The notes beneath the pieces are model-generated. The model worked only from the letters and a program-made list of their open reading frames with translations. It was not told where the DNA came from and did no database searches. Of a stretch of 64,000 bases of DNA, positions 21,301-34,249 are shown piece after piece. Positions within the stretch are counted from its first letter, which is position 1, and every line of letters begins with the position of its first letter. The DNA is from Antedon mediterranea (Eukaryota > Echinodermata > Crinoidea > Comatulida > Antedonidae): contig NC_092674.1 of the NCBI RefSeq assembly GCF_964355755.1, positions 13,027,001 to 13,091,000 on the forward strand, in the 5' to 3' direction. A program made the position numbers and the translations under genes.

Positions 21301-22312
21301 AACAATTCCTGAATGGAATTAGACCAGACAATAAGAAATGCACCAAATATTGTCACTATTGACATGAAAAATTAATTACGCAAAAGCACACTTCACCATA
21401 AATTAATCATCTTTGCACTTGACCATCAAATTTGTACTTGTATAGGTTAAAGATCGTCTCTCTGAAAAAATAATTGTTTAAACATTTTTTTGTTGAATAT
21501 GCCATTTGAATTTTGCTATACAAGGGCTACCTACCAGTAACCTATTAACAGACTATAAACAAACTGATAATAGCCAGTAACTATTAATAAACTATTTATT
21601 TTATATACTTAGGCCTACTAAGAATTATTACAAAAAGATACAGTAGATATAGCTAGATGACCTAGGCCTCTAGGCCTAGATACTGCATTAGAAATCTATT
21701 ATTTAAATATCACAGTTGTAATATCTATCAACTGCATACTTACAATAGCTATACTAGGGCTACCAATAATAACCTATTAATAGACTAGGCTTAGGCCTAT
21801 TAACAAACTGATAATAGGCCTAGGCAGCCCAGTATAACTATTTAGTATTAATATTATAAACTAAAAAATCTATTTTATAATTGAACCCTGGGAAGTAGGC
21901 CTACAACTTGTGGCTTATTACTATGTTTTCATTTATGTACACACCTATAATTATATTATACTGTATAATGCTATTGTTGAATAAATAAATGTTTTTTGAA
22001 CAACAAATAGGCAATGTAGGGCCTAGGCTAACTAGTAGTAGGCCTATAAGCCTAGGCTATAAAGTATATTAGGCCTAGGCTAGGCTATTATAATTATAAA
22101 TTGAATGAAAAATGCCTAGTGCAATTTAAAAAAGACTAGGCCTAGGCCAGGGCCTACCTAGCTTAGTAGCCTAGCCTAGGCCTACTAACTAATACAGGCC
22201 TGGCTAGCTTATAGAGCCTACTAGAGGCCTACTAGCCTAGCTTCTAGCCTATCAAAAAGGAACACTTTAACTTTAACAAATAAAATGTAAAGATATGGAT
22301 TGATTCACTTAC

Positions 22313-22427
22313 CACTAAACTGACATTGTGGTTGGAATAAAAATAAACATTCATGGTCTGATCGAAAAGGCCTACAACAAGCGAATGCTCCTTTTTTCTC
22401 TGATCATCTGCATCGTGCCTGCTGCTG
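22313..22427 (-). CDS. Possible exon of unknown gene
   Basis: Seen: on the minus strand, a pyrimidine-rich acceptor TTCTGTTTTGCAG with tandem CAG alternatives (22430-22422), an open frame SSRHDADDQRKKEHSLVVGL followed by FDQTMNVYFYSNHNVSLV, and the donor G|GTAAGT at 22313/22312. The reading is amino-acid balanced, but no family is recognised. It lies inside a repeat-rich block and may be fortuitous. Confidence 0.25.
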
Positions 22428-22492
22428 CTGCAAAACAGAAGCGGGAATTTGGATGTAACAATTGTTATACACACGCACTAATATATAGACGG

Positions 22493-24716
22493 CTATCTAT
22501 AACCTATTAACAAACTACATTTTACATTTTACATTTAACTTATATTCCATACCTACTAAATATCTATTATATATAGATAGATGGAGGCTACTACAAATCT
22601 ATTAGAAATCTATGAGTAACACAGTTTTGTATTATCTATCAACTGTCTACTTATAATAGATAGACAACAGCTATCTATAACCTATTAACAAACTACGTTT
22701 AACATATATTCCATACCTACTAAATATCTATTATATATAGATAGATGGAGACTACTACAAGTCTATTAGAAATCTATGAGTAACACAGTTTTGTATTATC
22801 TATCAACTGTCTACTTATAATAGATAGACAACAGCTATCTATAACCTATTAACAAACTACGTTTAACTTATATTCCATACCTACTATATCTATTATATAT
22901 AGATAGATGGAGACTACTACAAGTCTATTAGAAATCTATGAGTAGCACAGTTTTGTATTATCTATCAACTGTCTACTTATAATAGATAGACAACAGCTAT
23001 CTATAACCTATTAACAAACTACGTTTAACATATATTCCATACCTACTAAATATCTATTATATATAGATAGATGGAGACTACTACAAGTCTATTAGAAATC
23101 TATGAGTAACACAGTTTTGTATTATCTATCAACTGTCTACTTATAATAGATAGACAGCAGCTATCTATAACCTATTAACAAACTACATTTAACTTATATT
23201 CCATACCTACTAAATATCTATTATATATAGATAGCTGGAGACTACTACAAGTCTATTAGAAATCTATGAGTAACACAGTTTTGTATTATCTATCAACTGT
23301 CTATTTATAATAGATAGACAACAGCTATCTATAACCTATTAACAAACTACATTTAACTTATATTCCATACCTACTAAATATCTATTATATATAGATAGAT
23401 GGAGACTACTACAAGTCTATTAGAAATCTATGAGTAACACAGTTTTGTATTATCTATCAACTGTCTATTTATAATAGATAGACAACAGCTATCTATAACC
23501 TATTAACAAACTACATTTAACTTATATTCCATACCTACTAAATATCTATTATATATAGATAGATGGAGACTACTACAAGTCTATTAGAAATCTATGAGTA
23601 ACACAGTTTTGTATTATCTATCAACTGTCTACTTATAATAGATAGACAACAGCTATCTATAACCTATTAACAAACTACGTTTAACTTATATTCCATACCT
23701 ACTAAATATCTATTATATATAGATAGATGGAGACTACTACAAGTCTATTAGAAATCTATGAGTAATACAGTTTTGTATTATCTATCAACTGTCTACTTAT
23801 AATAGATAGACAACAGCTATCTATAACCTATTAACAAACTACATTTAACTTATATTCCATACCTACTAAATATCTATTATATATAGATAGATGGAGACTA
23901 CTAAAAGTCTATTAGAAATCTATGAGTAACACAGTTTTGTATTATCTATCAACTGTCTACTTATAATAGATAGGCAGCAGCTATCTATAACCTATTAACA
24001 AACTACGTTTAACTTATATTCCATACCTACTAAATATCTATTATATATAGATAGATGGAGACTACTACAAGTCTATTAGAAATCTATGAGTAGCACAGTT
24101 TTGTATTATCTATCAACTGTCTACTTATAATAGATAGACAACAGCTATCTATAACCTATTAACAAACTACGTTTAACTTATATTCCATACCTACTAAATA
24201 TCTATTATATATAGATAGATGGAGACTACTACAAGTCTATTAGAAATCTATGAGTAACACAGTTTTGTATTATCTATCAACTGTCTACTTATAATAGATA
24301 GACAACAGCTATCTATAACCTATTAACAAACTACATTTAACTTATATTCCATACCTACTAAATATCTATTATATATAGATAGATGGAGACTACTACAAGT
24401 CTATTAGAAATCTATGAGTAACACAGTTTTGTATTATCTATCAACTGTCTATTTATAATAGATAGACAGCAGCTATCTATAACCTATTAACAAACTACAT
24501 TTAACTTATATTCCATACCTACTAAATATCTATTATATATAGATAGATGGAGACTACTACAAGTCTTCTAGAAATCTATGAGTAACACAGTTTTGTATTA
24601 TCTATCAACTGTCTATTTATAATAGATAGACAGCAGCTATCTATAACCTATTAACAAACTACATTTAACTTATATTCCATACCTACTAAATATCTATTAT
24701 ATATAGATAGATGGAG
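22493..24716. repeat. Satellite array 2, ~162-bp unit, 13-14 copies
   Basis: Seen: CTATCTATAACCTATTAACA recurs at 22493, 22671, 22835, 22997 and onward to about 24640. Copies are near-identical and differ mainly by single bases (ACGTTTAAC/ACATTTAAC, GACAACAG/GACAGCAG). Each unit contains its own inverted words (TCTATTATATATAGATAGAT; TATCTATCAAC with ATAGATAGAC). The array ends abruptly inside a unit near 24716. Confidence 0.92.
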
Positions 24717-24998
24717 ACTATTCCCTGTCTACATAAAAACTCTTAAGGTGAAAAATATCTATTAAAAACTATTAACAATGGTGTAGCTTAAATACCTACT
24801 TTAAATAGTGCTACATCAACTATGATACAACTACTTACTGTGTACTTTTAATAGGTAGTACCTATTATGTCACCTATCTATTTTATGTAGTCAGAAAGTA
24901 GTCAAAGAAATTATGATAAAATCCTTAGTAGCCAAGAGAAAAAAACTACTAACGGCCTATTAAGCCTACTAAGGATAGAGCTATTTCTATTAAAGACT

Positions 24999-27930
24999 AT
25001 CTAAATATACTTAATTATTTCGTTATGGGAAGGGGCCATTTTCACAAATCGACGTTGTTGTTTGCAGTTTTCCTTTATAAAATATGACAGAGGTCAGTCG
25101 CTCGGTTGCCTACAGTTCCAACTCGTGGTCGACTCGGCTCCCTGGTGGCCAATCATGCATATCATCGGGTGAATCATCGGGTTCGTCGTTCTCAATTCGT
25201 CATGCCACGTGCGAGCTTTGGGTGGTCAAATTACATCGTTAAGTTAAGCGATATTATTCCGCGACGTGTGTTGTAGCAATGGAGATGGAGTAACAATAAT
25301 TCGGCAATGCCGAAGAGGAAAACCATGACCCAAAACAGAAGTAAGGTCATTATAATAATTATTATTTAACGATGAATACATTCGGATTTTGAATATATAT
25401 AAATTGTATGAATTATGAATTATATATGAATAAAAAAAACCACAATTAGTGGTGATAGTAAATACAATTATATCGAATCTCAATTTATTCCCGGTAGCGA
25501 ACAGATTGAATTGCTTTCATTATTTCTGCTTGGTGATTAAGAAATCATAAAACATATCTTTCTTTATTTTCATGGTATTCCAATAATTGTTTAAAAAATA
25601 ACTACCCTCAACTTTAAATAACAAATTAAATAAGTCTACTAAACATTGTTGATTTCCCATGGACCCAACAATACCCCAACTATTTCATTAATAATTGTTT
25701 ATTTGTAACAGTTTATTTGAAATCCTTGTCCTTTGTTAATTCAATTGTGTGACAATTAAATTAGATTGTACATGCTTATGCTGTATATTATGTAAAAAGA
25801 TGATTCATGGTATATATCAGATTCTTAAAAAAGATCAACATTTTGAATTCTTAAAATGTGTTCTATATCTTTATTTGGAGTTAGACTCGTACTACATTCA
25901 TTAAAATGATAAACAAATAGCCGGCAGGCGTGTGTACAGAGGGGGGCTTATCAATGATGGAGGCATAAAAATGGGGGCGTAGGGTACCATTTTACCAGAG
26001 AGATGTAAAATAATTATTTAACAAACATTTAACTGGTTGGTTTTACTGCGTTCGCGTACAATTTATCATTTGGATTTTTTAAGTTATATGTAGGTTATGT
26101 TAAATTGTATTTATCAGTGACAATAGGTATCCCAATGTAAAAATTCAAATTAATGATGGTACTTTTTCTTTCAGTTAATCAGAAGGAACTTACTGAACAT
26201 AAACTTTTGCAATTTAAATGATTGAAATCGGATTATCCATTCAAAAGTTATGGTCCGTTAAAGTGCCCAAAAAACAGTGATTTTTGCTTGAAAAATTGCA
26301 CTTTTTCTAATTATATTTGAACCCATTTTTGAAGGGTTATAACTTTTATACTAATAATTTTAAAGTTCTTATTTTTTCCAAACCCATAGATACAACAGAG
26401 TTGTACAAGAAAAAATTTTTTTTGGGTGTCCTCGACATTTTTTTTTTTAGATATCGCCCTACAAAATTCGTCCGAGGGCTTTTTACGCGTGATTTTCCCA
26501 ATGTCTCAAAAATGCCCAAAAAGTTCCTGTCTTTAAATGATTCATAACTTTTGAACCAATGTGTGAATTAACTTCTTTTTTTTTTGCATTGCATAAAATG
26601 TAATATGTATTTTAGTAAGGTTATTTATATTGACAGGTAGGTAATTCTGAAATACAACATAAAATATTGTTAAAAAATGTTAAAATGTGAAAAAAAAAAA
26701 TTTTGCGTTAAAACACTGTGTGGGTATTGTTTCTTTTCATCAAATATTATTTTTCGTAAGTATACATTTGTTTAATAATTCTAGTATTTAAAGTTATATT
26801 TATAATCATATTATTTTAATTGATTTTCGAACCGCCAAAAATAAGAATTAAGCCCGTGCTTATTATGTGTTCGATTCCATTTGGAGCGCCGGGCCGAACG
26901 TAGACTCGGCCGCGCCTACTACAAGTTAAGTTATATAGGCCCCTAGCTGCTAACTAAGGTCTAAATAAAAGCCTGACGCTAAATTCTGCCTAAGAAATAT
27001 CGGGAAGAAATTTTTTATTTAACAAAGTAATTACCTCAATGGTATAATTGTAACATGTTTAATTTTATTTCCCTTTCGATTATTCTAACCGAAAGTTGCA
27101 CTTTGAATTGAAATATACGGAATAAAATTTAGGCCTAGAAACAGCGTAGACATACAACGGCAACACAGGCCAAAGCGCGTTTCGGCCGCCTACATAGAAT
27201 GGCTTACGGCCGCTGCATAGCAAAATCAAAGCTTCTTAAATTTCTTCGGTACATTTCTTCCTAACGTACTTGCTTTATATAGTAGATTTATAAATATTCC
27301 ACTTATTAAATAATTTAATAAATCGGTAAAATTGACGTTTCGAAGCAAATATTCCATGAGAGGCGACATTTTTCGACATGCCTCGTGTGCGGCGAAGACT
27401 AGTTCAGAAAATGGAACAGTCCACTGCAGGGGTTATCCAATCATTAATTAACGCGCTAATACATGCATACCATGCACATTGTCTGGGCGACGGTAATTTA
27501 GTAATAAGCGGAGAACTGAATCCCCCCCCGTAAGGAAAATGGTAAACACTGATATTTATGGTAGGGATTATTTTTTTCAGTGGTTGGTCTTGTTGGCCTC
27601 TTCGCACGAGGTCCACGCAAAGTCAAATAAAACGATGTGGTTTATCAAACAGAAATATAAATTAGCTTCAATTCAATACTAAATTAGCCAGATTTTGATA
27701 ATGAGAAAGACTAAAAAATTCAATTTTTATCGTTAAAATTGACATTTGAGGCGGATGTACATAATAATAATAACCGATTTACATATCAAAATAAAGAGTA
27801 TTTAAAGCCTGATAACATGCAACAAAAATTACTCCACCACCTATTATGGACCTCGTGCGATCGTGTTTTGAAAATGGGTAGGTGTTTTCCAAAGTTATTT
27901 TTAGCGCGCGGATTTCGGCTCGCCGGCTTT
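24999..27930. other. No gene seen; AT-rich with a CpG-containing patch
   Basis: Chance ORFs only. About 25040-25260 and 26870-27200 are locally richer in CpG (for example GGCCGCGCC near 26908). A segment at 26160-26530 has the look of an old interspersed repeat (GTTATGGTCCGTTAAAGTGC). Nothing could be assigned. Confidence 0.35.
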
Positions 27931-27936
27931 TGTACC

Positions 27937-28250
27937 TCATTTTTAAATGGTTCAAAAGTTATCTTTCCCAGCGTAAACAAATAGTTAAATATCATAATAA
28001 ATTATCTAAAAATACAAAAGTCAAAATTGGCATACCACAAGGTAGTGTCTTAGGACCAATTTTATTCATATTATTTATAAATGACCTTCCTCAATATGTT
28101 TACCCAGGATCATGTAGTATTTTTGCTGATGATGTCGTCATCTACACTACTGGAAATGCAATGGAAAATGTCAACATCAAACTGCAAACAATTATGAATA
28201 ACGTTGGAAATTGGTATAATCATAATAAATTACGAGTACATTCTAGTTCT
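27937..28250 (+). pseudogene. Non-LTR reverse transcriptase fragment
   Basis: Seen: FKSYLSQRKQIVKY, then the LINE block GIPQGSVLGPILFILFINDL and the catalytic FADDVVIYT, followed by NNVGNWYNHNKLRV. These are RT motifs of a Jockey/CR1-like non-LTR retrotransposon. The 5' part is missing, and after 28250 the reading dissolves into sequence ending in an AATAAATAAATAAATAAA tail near 28428-28445, probably the 3' end of the same LINE after an internal deletion. Confidence 0.8.
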
Positions 28251-29290
28251 CAAAAAAATAATTGTTTTTCCATACTTTTTCTTTTGAACGTTCTATTACT
28301 GATTGTTGTATTTTTTGTCTTGGATTTTTTAATTTTTGTGTTTTTAAGTTGTTTGCGAGACCATATTGGAAAACAGAAAATTATGATCTTTTTTTTCTGA
28401 ATTATGTTATCCTGCTTAAATATGTTTTAATAAATAAATAAATAAATTTCATAGGGGGTATTTTCATATTGCATTTTGTGTTATAAAATGTCGAGTGTTT
28501 CACCTGCTTTGATAGAAACAAAAATGTAAACATAATATTAGTGTATTGGTAAACACATGATGTACTGCTAACCATACCTAGTGTATTTGTGCACATAATA
28601 CTATAGTATGTGACATTTGAGACCGTTTTATTTGACACGACAAAGCATTTGACCTAAAAAACGTACATTATTATATATCCTAATGTAGTACATTTTGAAT
28701 GTTGACATGGCAGGAGAAACACTAAAAATGTTCCTTCTAACAGAGTTTTTCTCGGGTTACTTGGATTTCGGTGTATTGTTGTATTTATTGTAATGGGCTG
28801 TGTGCTCCATAGTTTAGAAACTTAGATACTATTTTAGTATTACAGGCGGATTAAAAATTTGTTGTTTATTATAAAACATAGACCTTTCAAAATACTAGGC
28901 CTACTTAGTTTATTAATGAAATATATCATAATTATAATATACATTTGGATTAGCTGTACGCGAGTGCAAATAAAACATCTAAATGAATATGTATTTGCAA
29001 AAAGCTAAAATTATGTTTTCGAGAATTTTTATTTTGACCACATACTAAGTGGTTAGTGTAACTTCACATTTATGATATATGAAACATTATGTTGATTAGT
29101 CACCTTAATATGGACCTTTGCCATATACGATGATTTAAAATTCAGAGTTTTAGTATTATAGTATTACAGTTGAACCCCCATGAGCGCTCACCCCCCGAAA
29201 GTTGGCTCCCTTAACGGCCGTACTTTCGAAAAGCCTGTTTGTTCTTCATCTAATTAGTTGACCTCCTGTAAGCAGGGGTAGTAACAAAGT

Positions 29291-29418
29291 GCGAGGCAGC
29301 GAGGCACGCGAGGAGGGGAAGGCAAGCGTGGCAAGTCAGACATTTATGCGAGGCATCATTTTACCATCATCAAAAAAATGCGAGGCATCATTTTATCATT
29401 TCTCAAAATTGCGAGGCA
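29291..29418 (+). repeat. Five GCGAGGCA words in 128 bp
   Basis: Seen: GCGAGGCA at 29291, 29299, 29348, 29380 and 29411. The third and fourth lie in ~32-bp direct repeats with CATCATTTTA. There is no ORF and no known class. Confidence 0.6.
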
Positions 29419-30488
29419 AGAAATCACCGAAATTGAAGAAGCACGGGCCTAGTAGCCGCTAAGCCCGCTATAGTTCCCTTTTGCACTTGCCTTGTATTTT
29501 AACTCGACATTTGTTAATCAACTTTATCCTGAATACCACACCTTAGAATTAGTAGAAAAATCACATAAAAGTAGAATAAATACGTTAAATTGATGATTTT
29601 AGAGACCTTTTTCTCGCATACTGTTTGCGAATTTCGCACACTCAATGTTCAATATTTTGGTTTTTATGGAACGCCAAAAGAGCAAAATTAATTAGAGGGC
29701 TAAAAACTCTGTGGAATCCATATATTTAACGCATTATTTAGTAAAAATTACATACAATTTCAATAGATTTTGTCACTGTCAGTAAGCAAAAATGTTACTG
29801 TTGATACTGTACCTTTTAAAGAATAAAATGGAAAAAAAATCTTAATATCTTTAGTAGGCTCATGGTTATGACGTTAAACTACAAACTACACCCAGGTAGA
29901 GTAGGCTGAGGTTGTGTGTGGAGCTAGCCTCTATTAAATGCACACAATAAACAAATTTCACCCACACTCCATGACTGGCGGGTATGGTCGGCGCCACAAA
30001 CCCGAGCAGGCTCCCAGGGTAGGGGGTTACGGATCCATCATCGGCAGCAGGATGATGAGTTGTAACAGCAACAGCCGACAAACTGTCATCTTGATGTTAC
30101 CAGTACAGCGGCAACTGAACAACAGCTGGCGCAACTATCCACAAGTGAGGTGGATACTGCGACAGTGGAAAGCAACGGCGACCTACCACGTGTATGTATT
30201 GCTAATCACTCATTATGACAGAACAATTTTGAAACCAACCCGATATGAGAGTGGATGGTGGAACTGCCAGGCCGGAAGCTCTCAGAGATTTTACTGGCGA
30301 AGAGTCGCATTTGTATAGGATAAAGGCAGGTGCACACCAAAGGCGAAGCAGCGAATTTCGCGTTAAAAGGTGACGCACGCGGCAGGCGATGGACGCTTCC
30401 AGTGTGAACATACAAGCGAACACTGTACGATAGTCGAATTTCAACTTTAACGCGTTGAAAACACACGCAAATTTTCAAATGTTGAACC

Positions 30489-31060
30489 TTGGTCAACTTT
30501 TTGAGGCGTCGCAAGCGCGGTTCTTGTTCGTCAACCAATCAGAACTCAGGAATATCCCTCATCATCGACGACCGACACCGAACCGACGGAAACAAGGTGG
30601 CTGACGAGTTACAGATGACGGACATGAGCCAAAGACCGCGGGAAACTCGATGCCTTGACGGAGGTAGTGTTGTAACCAAACAAATTCGACTAAGAAACTT
30701 GATACGAATAGCAACATGGAATGTGAGAAGTATGGCAGCTGGAAAACTAGGCACATCAGTGAAGCAACTCACTACAACATAAGTGTTTTGGGTGTAGCAG
30801 AGCACAGGTGGGCAGGACAAGGACATTTTAGACCAGAAGAAGGTGGTATGGTTATCTATTCAGGAAAGGAGATATCAGGCAATGGAGGTGTTGGAATTTA
30901 CCTTAAAGAAAGGACCTCTAAATCTTTGCTGGGATATAATCCAATAAGTGATAGGGTGTTGTCAGTAAGGCTGCATGGCAAACCCATGAAAATTACACTA
31001 TTGTAGGTATATGCCCCAACAATCACTGCAACTCAAGAGGAAGCTGATGAGTTTTATCCA
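30489..31060 (+). pseudogene. LINE ORF2 N-terminal endonuclease fragment (RTE-like)
   Basis: Seen: LIRIATWNVRSMAAGKLG, the usual start of an apurinic/apyrimidinic endonuclease domain. A frame change near 30780 leads into ISVLGVAEHRWAGQGHF, GGVGIYLKERTSKSLLGY and KPMKITLL(stop)VYAPT. The pattern matches LINE endonucleases often annotated as craniofacial development protein 2-like. The copy is cut off near 31060 by unrelated LTR-element sequence, and no RT follows. Confidence 0.7.
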
Positions 31061-31418
31061 TCATAGAATTACCTTATTATACCGTTAATCACTTCTACTT
31101 AAACACCCCTGGACCAACTTAGGACCAATCGTTACCCTCACAGATAACGTAGTGACATATGCAAATGAACCGAAGCCAATATACCCCCAAGTTTCAGAAG
31201 AGCCCAGACACACATCACAGCCACTTCTTCAGAAGCAGACCTACACACCTCACACCTCACCGACAGCATCACTGTATCCTCTGTTCCTGTTTCTATATTG
31301 TATTGTATTGTATTGTATTGAGTATATAACGTATTATTGAATAAACAATGTGTTACTACAGTTAAGCGAGTAAGAGTCTTCATTAGAAGTCAGTACCTCA
31401 ACATAACACTATATTACA
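31050..31418 (+). repeat. Probable 5' LTR of a truncated LTR retrotransposon
   Basis: Seen: the segment contains a (TATTG)n run (about 31298-31320), TTGAATAAAC and ends ...ATATTACA at 31418, directly followed by TGGTGGAAGACCC, which has the look of a primer-binding site. The left border is uncertain because it abuts a LINE fragment, and no second LTR copy was found to confirm it. Confidence 0.4.
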
Positions 31419-32101
31419 TGGTGGAAGACCCACATTTTATAAGGAACAGAGTGAGAAAACAGAATAACAAGAAAACAAGAAATAAACACAACAAGACACG
31501 AAGACGAAGACGAAGACAACCATATTTGTTTGAAAGGAGAAAACCAGAAATTTACTTTAGCACAAAAGACAAGCTGAGATTATATTCGAATGAGAGAAGC
31601 AGATTTTTTTTTTTCAAATAAGCATTTAACCGGATCGAGACAAGCAGAATTGTATTTTTCAAATTTGTATTTTAACTGGATCGAGACAAGCAGAATTTTT
31701 AAATTTCGTATAACCGTTGGATGAAGACAAAGAAGATAATCGAGAAAGACACAAGAAGAATCAAAAGGGAAAACAGAAGCAAGAGGACAAGAACTGTTTC
31801 GTTTGGACACTTTCAACTTCACGCCGTTTTTTTTTCGATCGTTTTTTTTAATATTTACCTTTTTTGACCATTTTGAAAATTGATGAACACCTTTCGCATT
31901 TTTTGAATTCGTTGTTTGAACACTTGAACATTGTTGAACACTTTTTGCATTTCCTTTAATTCGTTTTTAATTGGATCCGAAGCATTTGGGGTAAGTCAAA
32001 ACCATTTTGATTTTTGATTTGTAACCTTGATTGAAAAGTGAGAGTTTACATATATATACACTAAATTGTTTTTGATATTTTGATTAATAAAATTATAAAG
32101 T

Positions 32102-32980
32102 ATGGTTGACGTTGATAACGGAGTAATCGTAAATGAGCCCGTCCATCCTCATCCCGTGCCCCACCTAAGACAAACCGATTTCCTTCCCAAAAGATACGAC
32201 GGTTCCATCACCGATCACGAACAATGTAGTGCACACTATTTATCGTTTACCGACTACCTTGAGGCCCACACTTTAGAAAACCCTGAAAATAATGCCCAAT
32301 TAATTAATGTCATAAGTATTTTCAAACGTAGCCTTCAGGGCCAAGCTAGACTCTGGATTGAGGGAAAGCAGTTCGATTCACTGGAATCCTTGAAAACCCA
32401 ATTCATTAACAGGTTGAGTAAAAACAAATCAATCTATGCGCACATAAGAAAATACGATTCAATTACTTATACCACTGGAGACAACGCCGAAAAACACTTA
32501 ACCAAAATCAAACAGCCGCAGACAGAATTGGATACGCTGACCAGCAGATAAAGAATACATTTTTTTCGACCCTTCCACCAAAATGTAGAGCAGCTGTAGC
32601 CATGTCCACCCCAATCGATGCCACTATTGACAATATCGTACTAATAGCACACAAAATTACCTTGACCTTTCCGTAGATGATTCCACACGGGAAGTTTCAT
32701 TCAACATCAACAAGGAAACAGATAATAGTCTCGAATCGCTCCAACATGAGATAAATTCTCTTAAGTTAGATATAGCCACAACAAAACGATCCCTTAATGA
32801 TGAAACCCGACGCTCGCGTTCCCCCACCCGAAATTATATCCCAAGACGAAACCGAAGCCCAAGCCCATACAAACCCCGATTCCAGACCCCACCGACCCCA
32901 AGATATAGACAACCTCCCCCAACCTGTTATTACTGCGGGAAACCAGGCCACATAGCAAGGCACTGCCGACAACAAAACCG
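32102..32980 (+). pseudogene. Retrotransposon gag, broken, with zinc knuckle
   Basis: Seen: an ORF from 32102 (start MVDVDNGVIVNEPVHPHPVP) with a retroviral-type capsid pattern: SIFKRSLQGQARLWIE, FDSLESLKTQFINRLSKN. It breaks near 32550. A later frame holds an Arg/Pro-rich tail and a CCHC knuckle, CYYCGKPGHIARHC (32925-32966). This fits the Ty3/Gypsy-type gag layout. At least one frameshift makes it non-functional. Confidence 0.7.
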
Positions 32981-33150
32981 TTCTTACGGAAACTACCCCC
33001 ACCATACCCATACCAACAGTCAAACAATTACTACCCTAGCCACCAGCAGGATTTTTAAAAAGGGGACTAGATGCCGCCTATAATCTGGCCCCCCATACAA
33101 AATATGACAATTTTAAGGCAAAATACTTAGGGAATTCAGATAAGATTGAC

Positions 33151-33666
33151 TTGTTACTTAACGACAGAAATTACGTTAAAGGAAATTTACCAGACGGTAG
33201 AAATGTTTTAACTTTATTTGACAGTGGTTCAACTAGAACTATAATCTCACAATCGTACGTTATTTCCTCACTTTATTTATCGCGTCTAAAGCCAGTTAAA
33301 GTGAACACAACTAAATTTCGATTAGGTAACGGTGACTTCTTATATGCCAACAACTTAGTGCAATTCGAATTATTTATCCAAGGACACAAATTTAAAATTT
33401 CAGCATTAATCGTTAAAAATTTGACAGGTATTGACCTGATATTTGGAACCGAAACATTGTCTGAACTCGACGGTACTTTAAATTTTAAGGAAAACACATT
33501 TCGCATTAGACCAAAGATTTTTAGCTTTCGTCCAGTACACAAGATTTTTCTTAAACCCGGTGAGACTAAAACAGTTAAATCAAAAGGAAGGGTTCCCGCC
33601 TTTGTACGCAATTATGATGTTGTTCTGCATGCAACCACCCATATTTCTAGGATACATAGATACTAA
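33151..33666 (+). pseudogene. Retroviral-type aspartic protease region, truncated pol
   Basis: Seen: VLTLFDSGSTRTIISQSYV carries the DSG active-site motif, then LIFGTETLSELDGTLNF, which fits the second half of a retropepsin (hydrophobic-G motif). The frame stops at 33666 and no reverse transcriptase or integrase follows, so the element is cut off early in pol. Confidence 0.65.
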
Positions 33667-33869
33667 TCGAATACTATTGTCCGTGAAAACATGCGCCTCT
33701 CGATAAGAATCGAGCGAGGCTAGCACACACACACGTGCGGTCATGCACTCGATGTTGCGGGTGCGAAACTCATGAATAACAAGTTAGAAAGAACTGACGG
33801 AATGGGGGATTTCCCTTCTTGTTGATGCTGGGCGCGGCCGAGCCTGGTAAGAAAAAACATTGTTTTGAT

Positions 33870-33985
33870 GAAATATAAAGTGCGTCTTATACATCGACGA
33901 TATACAAAATACCGATGTTTTACTCTCAGTTAGAGGGTGCGTCTTATACACAGGTGCGATGTATACACCGAAATATACGGTACAC
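33870..33985. repeat. End of a TA-CCGTAT type inverted-repeat element
   Basis: Seen: GTGCGTCTTATACATCGACG and GTGCGTCTTATACACAGGTG in tandem, ending ACACCGAAATATACGGTA. Read inward, the end is TACCGTATATTTCGGTG, closely like the nested element at 56215 (TACCGTATTTTCCGGAG). The opposite end was not found nearby, so this is a fragment or solo end. Confidence 0.45.
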
Positions 33986-34249
33986 TAAATTCTAAAATAT
34001 TTAATTAGGCCTGCTAACAACGACCTACTGTGTATTAGGCCTTGCCTAGGCTAGTTTAGACACGGGGCCTAACGCGCCCAAACCAGAATTAAAGTGTGAA
34101 ACAAATTTTGGATAGATGTTTGAGCTCGTTGTTTTATTCAGTGTGTTTTGTTACTCTCAAATCCGAATACAATTAACAGAAATGAACATAAAAAAAAAAA
34201 TCCAAATTATTTTCGGATTTGACAAAAGCATATTTGGCAAATCAAAATT

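Larger units (their letters stand above)
19323..24998. mobile_element. Satellite-rich block with possible inverted ends
   Basis: Seen: the block starts AGTCTTAGTAGTTATAGCTC and, read inward from the right (24998), starts AGTCTTTAATAGAAATAGCT. These ends are similar but not identical. The block is dominated by CTATTA/TCTACTA words and two satellite arrays (listed separately), with TAGGCCTAG-rich sequence in between (21600-22250) and no transposase ORF. Non-autonomous DNA transposons that carry satellites between their ends look like this, but the end match is weak. Confidence 0.35.

Noticed and set aside
22493-24716. Regular direct repeats considered as a CRISPR array
   Set aside because: The whole 162-bp unit is conserved with no variable spacers, and the context is eukaryotic; it is satellite DNA.
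29938-30318. 126-codon plus-strand ORF upstream of the LINE endonuclease fragment
   Set aside because: No LINE ORF1 or other domain could be recognised and the frame is not continuous with the endonuclease; left unassigned.
31337-31621. Basic 94-codon ORF after the putative LTR
   Set aside because: It overlaps the LTR end and primer-binding region and is driven by AAGACG/AACAAG repeats; more likely leader sequence than protein.
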